From NCBI GenBank assembly GCA_018665505.1, contig JABJCS010000775.1, forward strand, positions 1 through 11,218: a DNA stretch of 11,218 nucleotides. Direction: 5' to 3'. Source of the DNA: Alphaproteobacteria bacterium (GTDB lineage: Bacteria; Pseudomonadota; Alphaproteobacteria; UBA8366). The number at the start of each line of letters is the position of its first letter. Position 1 is the first letter of the stretch. The notes below the pieces were generated by a model, which was not told where the DNA came from, searched no databases, and saw only the letters and a program-made list of their open reading frames with translations. Of this stretch, positions 7,729 to 11,218 are shown in pieces. Made by a program: the position numbers and the translations under genes.

Positions 7729-8880
7729 CTAGAGCGTATCTTCGCTGCCCAGAATGACCGTGCACTGACTCGACAACACGCCGCCATTGCCGTGCGCCAG
7801 GGTCAGATTGACGTTGTCCTGTTGCCGGTCGCCACAGACACCTTGAATTTGGCGGGCGGCTTCGATGAGGACCAGCAAGCCGTACATGCCGGGGTGGCAA
7901 TAAGAAAGCCCACCGCCGGATGTGTTGACCGCCAGCTCACCGCCGGGTGCGATCCGGCCACCTTCGACAAACGCACCACCTTCGCCCTTTTGGCAATAGC
8001 CCAGGTCTTCCAGGAACAGGATGACGTTGATCGTGAAAGCGTCATAGAGCGCCAGAACATCGATATCCGATGGCGTTACCCCCGCGCGCTCGAAAGCGAT
8101 GGGGCCGGAAATCGCGGTGCCGGAAGTCGTCAGGTCCGGCATCTGGCTGATCATCGCATGGGTGATCGCTTCGCCGGTCCCGAGGATGTAGACCGGCTTC
8201 TGTTTTAGGTCCTTGGCACGCTCGGGCGTGGTTAAGATGATGGCACCACCGCCATCCGTTACCAAACAGCAATCTCGCACCGTGAATGGGTGACTGACCA
8301 TGCGCGCACCCAACACGTCTTCCACGCTCAAATCGTCGGTCATGAAGGATTTCGGGTTGAGCTGCGCCCATTTTCGCGCCGCGACCGCAACTTCCGCGAT
8401 TTGCTCCCGCGTGGTGCCGAACTCGTGCATATGGCGGGCCGCGGCCATGGCGTAGGCGCTTGGCGGCATCATCGGATTGTAGGGATCCTCGTAGGGATTG
8501 GGCTCACGCGACGAGGCGGTCGCGCGGCCGACCGTGCGTTGGGTGCTGCCGTAAGCCACCAGGACGGTCTCGCACAGGCCCGCCTCAATGGCCGCCTGCG
8601 CGTGGGTTAGGTGCGCCATAAAGGACGAACCGCCAACCTGCGTTGAATCGAATACTTTCGGATTCACGCCAAGATATTCACACAACGACAGGGCCGCCAT
8701 CCGCGATTGGCTCGCCGCGACCATAATGCCGTCGACGTCCTTCAAGGAGAGGCCGCAATCGTCGAGCGCCCGGACCGTACCCTGCGCCATCAAATCGATG
8801 GGCGACATATCGGGTGCAACAGCGCCGAGATCGGATTCCGCGGTACCCACAATAGCCGCATTTCCACGAATTTTGCTCAT
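7729..8880 (-). CDS. SCP2-type thiolase-like protein (acetyl-CoA acetyltransferase / lipid-transfer family)
   Basis: Product of 383 residues from the ATG at 8880-8878. A GTG one codon upstream is possible, but AGGAGGG-like GGAGGG (8892-8887) favours the ATG. Thiolase-fold landmarks: VGTAESDLG (11-19), DVDGIMVAA (48-56), CCLVTDGGGAIIL (204-216), LYDAFT (278-283), NTSGGGLSYCHPGMYG (319-334) with the conserved His329, and HGNGG (363-367). The usual N-terminal acylated Cys is missing: that region reads STQVGGSS (79-86). The C-terminal CxGGG cysteine is also absent (HGNGG). So it is not a classical thiolase. It resembles the SCP2/Ltp group, in which some members act as retro-aldolases on CoA thioesters together with a DUF35 partner. 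The upstream gene is such a partner, overlapping as TGATG. The substrate cannot be read from the sequence. Confidence 0.9.
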   Translation of the reverse strand: MSKIRGNAAIVGTAESDLGAVAPDMSPIDLMAQGTVRALDDCGLSLKDVDGIMVAASQSRMAALSLCEYLGVNPKVFDSTQVGGSSFMAHLTHAQAAIEAGLCETVLVAYGSTQRTVGRATASSREPNPYEDPYNPMMPPSAYAMAAARHMHEFGTTREQIAEVAVAARKWAQLNPKSFMTDDLSVEDVLGARMVSHPFTVRDCCLVTDGGGAIILTTPERAKDLKQKPVYILGTGEAITHAMISQMPDLTTSGTAISGPIAFERAGVTPSDIDVLALYDAFTINVILFLEDLGYCQKGEGGAFVEGGRIAPGGELAVNTSGGGLSYCHPGMYGLLVLIEAARQIQGVCGDRQQDNVNLTLAHGNGGVLSSQCTVILGSEDTL

Positions 8881-9260
8881 CACGCGCCCTCCGCCAGGTC
8901 GAATACAGGATAGGGGGCTTCGTCATCACTGCCCGGGATCATGCGGACCTTTACCCGCATGCCGATCTTCACTTCGAGCGGGTCGATGCCTTCGACCCGG
9001 CTCATCATGCGAAAGCCTTCGTCCAAATCGATCAGCGAGACGTCATAAGCGTCGGCACCGCGCGGAAACAAGGTCGTGGTCGAGTAGACCGTGCCCAGCC
9101 CGTCGCTGACCTTCCAATCGATATCGGTGCTGCCGGTGCCCGGCGCGGTCAGTCGGGGATAGAAAAACGCTTTCCCGCCGGAGACCTGGTAGGCGAGTTC
9201 GCCTCGGTCGCAATGCTCGCGAAAGATCGCGAGTGGTGATTTTTCCGCTGGCTCGGACAT
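8880..9260 (-). CDS. DUF35 / OB-fold nucleic-acid- or acyl-CoA-binding-type partner protein (Zn-ribbon lost)
   Basis: Product of 126 residues. The N-terminal helix IFREHCDRGELAYQ (12-25) and the OB-fold part GLGTVYSTTTLFP (54-66) through YDVSLIDLDEGFRMMSRVEG (72-91) to VKIGMRVKVRM (97-107) match the DUF35 family. These proteins sit beside SCP2-type thiolases and form complexes with them. Most family members carry a rubredoxin-like four-Cys zinc ribbon between helix and OB fold. Here the aligned stretch QVSGGKAFFYPRLTAPGTGS (25-44) has none of the four; the only Cys is Cys17. AAGGGAG (9272-9266) is a Shine-Dalgarno 5 nt before the ATG. The TGATG overlap (8882-8878) with the thiolase-like gene means coupled translation and supports a shared complex. 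Confidence 0.88.
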   Translation of the reverse strand: MSEPAEKSPLAIFREHCDRGELAYQVSGGKAFFYPRLTAPGTGSTDIDWKVSDGLGTVYSTTTLFPRGADAYDVSLIDLDEGFRMMSRVEGIDPLEVKIGMRVKVRMIPGSDDEAPYPVFDLAEGA

Positions 9261-9485
9261 ATCGACTCCCTTCGTCTTGATCGCACCCCACGCATGGCTG
9301 CGAGAACCGATCTATGGCGATCGTCGGTTCGCGCAAGCGGCGTGCGGCTATTCGCTATAGAAGATCTAATTCGACCTCATAAAGGTTCTCGTTTGACCCA
9401 ATTTGACCGCTCGTCTAGTACTGGTGCCAGCAAGCAAGTAAACGCCGATCCTCATCAGGGTCTGCAACTAAATTGGAGTTAGAAA
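9261..9485. promoter_or_regulatory. Divergent intergenic region between the DUF35 gene and the selenoprotein gene
   Basis: This 225-bp gap must hold start signals for both directions. On the plus side, TTGACC (9393-9398), a 17-bp spacer and TAGTAC (9416-9421) make a modest sigma70-like promoter. The 7-mer TTTGACC occurs twice, at 9392-9398 and 9402-9408, exactly 10 bp apart, which would put two copies on one face of the helix. An imperfect inverted repeat joins GCGA + ACCGA (from 9300 to 9310) to TCGGTTCGC (9324-9332). GGAG at 9475-9478, 7 nt before the ATG at 9486, is a clear ribosome-binding site. All of these are pattern matches; no transcription data support them. Confidence 0.4.
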
Positions 9486-10130
9486 ATGTCACTAGCCGAA
9501 AAGCTGGATGAGATTCGCGCCGCCGGTGCGAAACGCATTCCAGAAGATAAACGGGTCATTATGGGGGCCGCGAACAAGGAGTTGTTCGAATCCAACATCA
9601 TGGACGGCGTGGTCAAAGTGGGCGACCGCCTGCCTGGATTCGCCCTGCCCAACGCGTTCAACGAAACCATCGAATCATCCGAACTGCTCGCCGCCGGACC
9701 CGTCGTCTTGACGGTGTTCCGCGGCGTTTGGTGACCCTACTGTAATGCAGAGCTGTATGCTTTGCAGTCAGTCAACGACCAAATCGAAGCTCTCGGTGCC
9801 ACTGTCGTGGCCCTCACGCCGCAATCTCCGGAGAAGAATCAAGCGATGATCGACAAGAACGATCTCTCGTTCGATCTCCTCCACGATATCGGCAACGATT
9901 ACGCCAACCAGCTGGGCCTGCGGTTTACCGTGCCGGTCCCGGTGCAAGAGGTGTACTCGGAATTCGGAATCGATCTACCCGGGCATAATGGCGACAGCAG
10001 CTGGTCGCTGCCGATGCCAGGACGGTTCGTGATCGACCAAGGCGGGATTATCCGCTCGGTCGATGTCCATCCGGACTACACGCGCCGTCCGGAGGCGGAG
10101 AAGACGATCGAGGATTTGAAAGCTCTTTAA
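9486..10130 (+). CDS. Peroxiredoxin-like (AhpC/TSA, thioredoxin-fold) selenoprotein, Sec83 encoded by TGA
   Basis: Read through the TGA at 9732-9734, this is one intact frame of 214 residues. Before it lie a helical N-terminus (1-40) and the thioredoxin-fold entry VGDRLPGFALPNAF (45-58) and VVLTVFRGVW (73-82). After it come PYCNAELYALQ, then ALGATVVALTPQSPEKNQ, the central YANQLGLRF, and LPMPGRFVIDQGG with VDVHPDYTRRPE near the C-terminus. Peroxiredoxin-like relatives have FRGxWCPYC here, so the TGA replaces exactly the first, peroxidatic Cys of CxxC and gives U83-P-Y-C86. A SECIS-like hairpin starts 4 nt after the TGA. The predicted role is thiol-dependent peroxide or hydroperoxide reduction in the cytoplasm; no signal peptide is seen. 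GGAG 7 nt upstream fixes the start. An automatic caller would split this into an 82-residue ORF and a false downstream ORF. The alternative, a Cys-to-stop mutation or sequencing error, is less likely given the hairpin and the otherwise undamaged frame. Confidence 0.87.
9732..9734 (+). other. In-frame TGA read as selenocysteine (Sec83)
   Basis: The codon falls between TTTGGG-like FRGVW and PYC, in the position of the catalytic cysteine of the CxxC redox motif. The frame stays open for 131 further codons, to TAA at 10128-10130. It is the only stop in the gene. Decoding would need SelA, SelB, SelC and SelD encoded elsewhere in the genome; none is in this window. Confidence 0.85.
9739..9768 (+). 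promoter_or_regulatory. Putative bacterial SECIS element
   Basis: Arms 9739-9749 (ACTGTAATGCA) and 9758-9768 (TGCTTTGCAGT) pair over 11 positions: ten pairs including one U·G wobble (9743/9764), and a single U·U mismatch (9746/9761). The 8-nt apical loop is GAGCUGUA. Bacterial SECIS elements lie inside the ORF just after UGA, with an apical loop beginning in G about 16-37 nt downstream and an unpaired U in the upper stem. Here the first loop base is G at 16 nt past the UGA, and the unpaired U lies three pairs below the loop. The hairpin was found by eye; no folding energy was calculated. Confidence 0.75.
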
Positions 10131-10146
10131 GTCACGTGCCCGTGAC
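10131..10146 (+). repeat. Small perfect hairpin right after the selenoprotein stop
   Basis: GTCACG (10131-10136) and CGTGAC (10141-10146) form a perfect 6-bp stem around TGCC. It begins on the base after the TAA stop. No T-run follows, so it is not itself a terminator; it may protect the 3' end or be incidental. Confidence 0.4.
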
Positions 10147-10157
10147 GAAATCGGAAG

Positions 10158-10191
10158 AGGCGGTCCTGATTAGTGGGACCGCCTTTTCTTT
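10158..10191 (+). terminator. Strong rho-independent terminator of the selenoprotein gene
   Basis: A perfect 9-bp GC-rich stem (AGGCGGTCC 10158-10166 with GGACCGCCT 10176-10184) closes a 9-nt loop and is followed by TTTTCTTT. It ends plus-strand transcription from the selenoprotein gene. Its 3' arm and tail overlap the last codons of the convergent TetR gene, whose stop is at 10172-10170. On the minus strand the hairpin is followed by CTTCC, a weaker tail, so termination in that direction is possible but less certain. Confidence 0.9.
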
Positions 10192-10799
10192 GCCTCCGGC
10201 ACATCCAACCCCATCAGCTTGAGGGAATCGCGACCAAGGCGGCGGAGCATGTCGGGATCGTCATTCGCCTTGGCGATGACCATCAGCCCCTCCATCTGCG
10301 CGAGAATGGCACAAGCGATATCCGTGGCGTCGAGATTGTCCGGCAGTTCGCCGCGTTTCATTGCGGCACGGATCGCCGTCTCGAACATGCCGGCGATCAG
10401 GCTCAGCGTATTGGCGACGCACTCGCGCACCACTTTGTCGCGGGTCGACAACTCGACCGCGAAATTTCCAAACCGGCACCCGACTACATGGCCCGTCTTG
10501 TCACGGTTGGCCGCGAGACCGTCAGCCAGAAATTCCGCGTAGCTCAGGAATTTCTCAACCACCGTGTCGTCGTTATTGAAGATGGGATCGAACAGCCGTT
10601 CGCAATTGCGCTCCCAAGCGCGCTCAAGCATTGCCAGGGCCAAATCTCGCTTCGACGGCCACCAATGATAGAAGCTACCTTTGCGCGCATCAGCCGCCGC
10701 ACACAGGTCGGCAACGCTAACGGCTTCGTAGCCGCGCTCGTACATCAGCGCGTCGGCGGCATCGAGCAAACGCTCTCTTGAATTCTGTGTTTCCAACAT
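10170..10799 (-). CDS. TetR/AcrR-family transcriptional regulator
   Basis: Product of 209 residues from the ATG at 10799-10797, typical for the family. The N-terminal DNA-binding domain is clear: SRERLLDAADALMYERGYEA (7-26), then the helix-turn-helix VSVADLCAAADARKGSFYHW (27-46) and WPSKRDLALAML (47-58). The C-terminal ligand and dimer domain includes HVVGCRFGNFAVELS (104-118), IRAAMKRGELPDN (143-155) and the helix ATDIACAILAQMEGLMVIAK (158-177). A 12-residue extension to 10835 is possible, but MLETQNSRERLL is the normal way such proteins begin. It is divergent from the LigA-like gene, so autoregulation and control of that gene from 10800-10894 are likely. Whether it also affects the convergent selenoprotein gene is unknown. 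The ligand cannot be predicted. Confidence 0.93.
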   Translation of the reverse strand: MLETQNSRERLLDAADALMYERGYEAVSVADLCAAADARKGSFYHWWPSKRDLALAMLERAWERNCERLFDPIFNNDDTVVEKFLSYAEFLADGLAANRDKTGHVVGCRFGNFAVELSTRDKVVRECVANTLSLIAGMFETAIRAAMKRGELPDNLDATDIACAILAQMEGLMVIAKANDDPDMLRRLGRDSLKLMGLDVPEAKKRRSH

Positions 10800-10894
10800 A
10801 GGGGGAAACCTAGTCCGAGATGTATATGAGGGCAACGCTCCAAAGCGTAACCAAGCCGTTTGCGCCGCTCGCCGAAATCCCCAAACATGCGGAC

Positions 10895-11218
10895 ATGAGC
10901 CTCTATTACGTCCAGAAACTTCTCTATCAACTTAACCGAGACCCTGACGTTCGGCGGAGATATGATAATGATTTCAATGATCTAATTGAAACATACGATT
11001 TGACGGAAGAAGAAACCGCCGCAATCCGAAAACCCAATTTAGGCTTTCTCTACGTCCTGGGCGTGAACGGTCAAATTCTCGTGCACTACGCCGCCCTACG
11101 GGGCATCGCTTGGCCCGAATACATCGAAGCGCTCCGCGACGGGTTGAAAGCCTTTGGCCCCGTGCGCGAAGGCGTCTACGCGGAGACCGGCTACGAAGGG
11201 ATTGAGAGCCACACCGCA
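10895..11218 (+). CDS. LigA-family protein (protocatechuate 4,5-dioxygenase alpha-subunit-like), partial at the right edge
   Basis: An open frame of 108 codons runs off the window without a stop. The product begins MSLYYVQKLLYQLNRDPDVR (1-20), then YDLTEEETAAI and FLYVLGVNGQILVHYAAL, a helical domain of the LigA superfamily. LigA is the small subunit that covers the active site of the LigB extradiol dioxygenase in aromatic-ring meta-cleavage. LigA-like domains also occur alone or fused to other enzymes. No LigB gene is visible, so the substrate and even enzymatic activity remain open. The start is chosen because the conserved block begins here and it leaves 95 bp for a divergent promoter. The same frame extends upstream to ATG at 10826 or 10820, with coding-like sequence, so a start up to 25 codons longer is possible. 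No clear ribosome-binding site decides it. Confidence 0.75.
   Translation, partial: MSLYYVQKLLYQLNRDPDVRRRYDNDFNDLIETYDLTEEETAAIRKPNLGFLYVLGVNGQILVHYAALRGIAWPEYIEALRDGLKAFGPVREGVYAETGYEGIESHTA

Noticed and set aside
9762..10130. Separate 122-residue ORF starting at an internal TTG after the TGA
   Set aside because: It is in frame with the upstream ORF and lacks the N-terminal half of the thioredoxin fold and the PYC of the redox motif. The whole is better explained as one selenoprotein gene.
9486..10130. Pseudogene by nonsense mutation
   Set aside because: Only one stop, exactly at the catalytic Cys codon, an otherwise intact and conserved frame, a good ribosome-binding site, a following terminator and a SECIS-like hairpin. 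It remains possible if the genome lacks Sec machinery.
10800..10894. A clear TetR operator palindrome
   Set aside because: I looked for an inverted repeat between the TetR and LigA-like starts and found none convincing by eye, although an operator is expected there.

Overview
The window looks like a chromosomal segment of an alphaproteobacterium, probably Rhodospirillales-like. This rests on gene order (ihfB – LapA-domain gene – pyrF – trpF – trpB – trpA – accD – folC, normally downstream of rpsA) and on moderately high-GC codon use. It is inferred without database searches.

Layout. Bases 1-31 hold a rho-independent terminator, probably of an upstream gene such as rpsA. A leader with a second hairpin precedes ihfB (208-495). 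A tightly packed plus-strand cluster follows: a two-TM LapA-domain protein, an AGE-family sugar epimerase/isomerase, pyrF, trpF, trpB, trpA, accD and folC (to 7725). Three junctions (pyrF/trpF, trpB/trpA, trpA/accD) are ATGA overlaps. The cluster joins DNA architecture, envelope, pyrimidine, tryptophan, fatty-acid and folate functions. A minus-strand pair converges on folC with only 3 bp between: an SCP2-type thiolase-like protein and its upstream, translationally coupled DUF35/OB-fold partner. Both lack cysteines that are hallmarks of their families.

The most interesting locus is 9486-10130. A peroxiredoxin-like gene is interrupted by a single in-frame TGA exactly at the first catalytic cysteine of its CxxC motif (FRGVW-U-PYC). 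The reading frame is intact on both sides. Immediately after the TGA lies an 11-position stem-loop with an 8-nt, G-initiated loop, placed as expected for a bacterial SECIS element. I therefore annotate a 214-residue selenoprotein with selenocysteine at residue 83, rather than two short ORFs or a pseudogene. It ends at a strong intrinsic terminator shared with a convergent TetR-family regulator gene. The TetR gene is divergent from a partial LigA-like (protocatechuate 4,5-dioxygenase alpha-subunit family) gene that runs off the right edge.

No tRNA, rRNA, CRISPR array, insertion sequence or selenocysteine machinery gene (selA, selB, selC, selD) was seen in the window.
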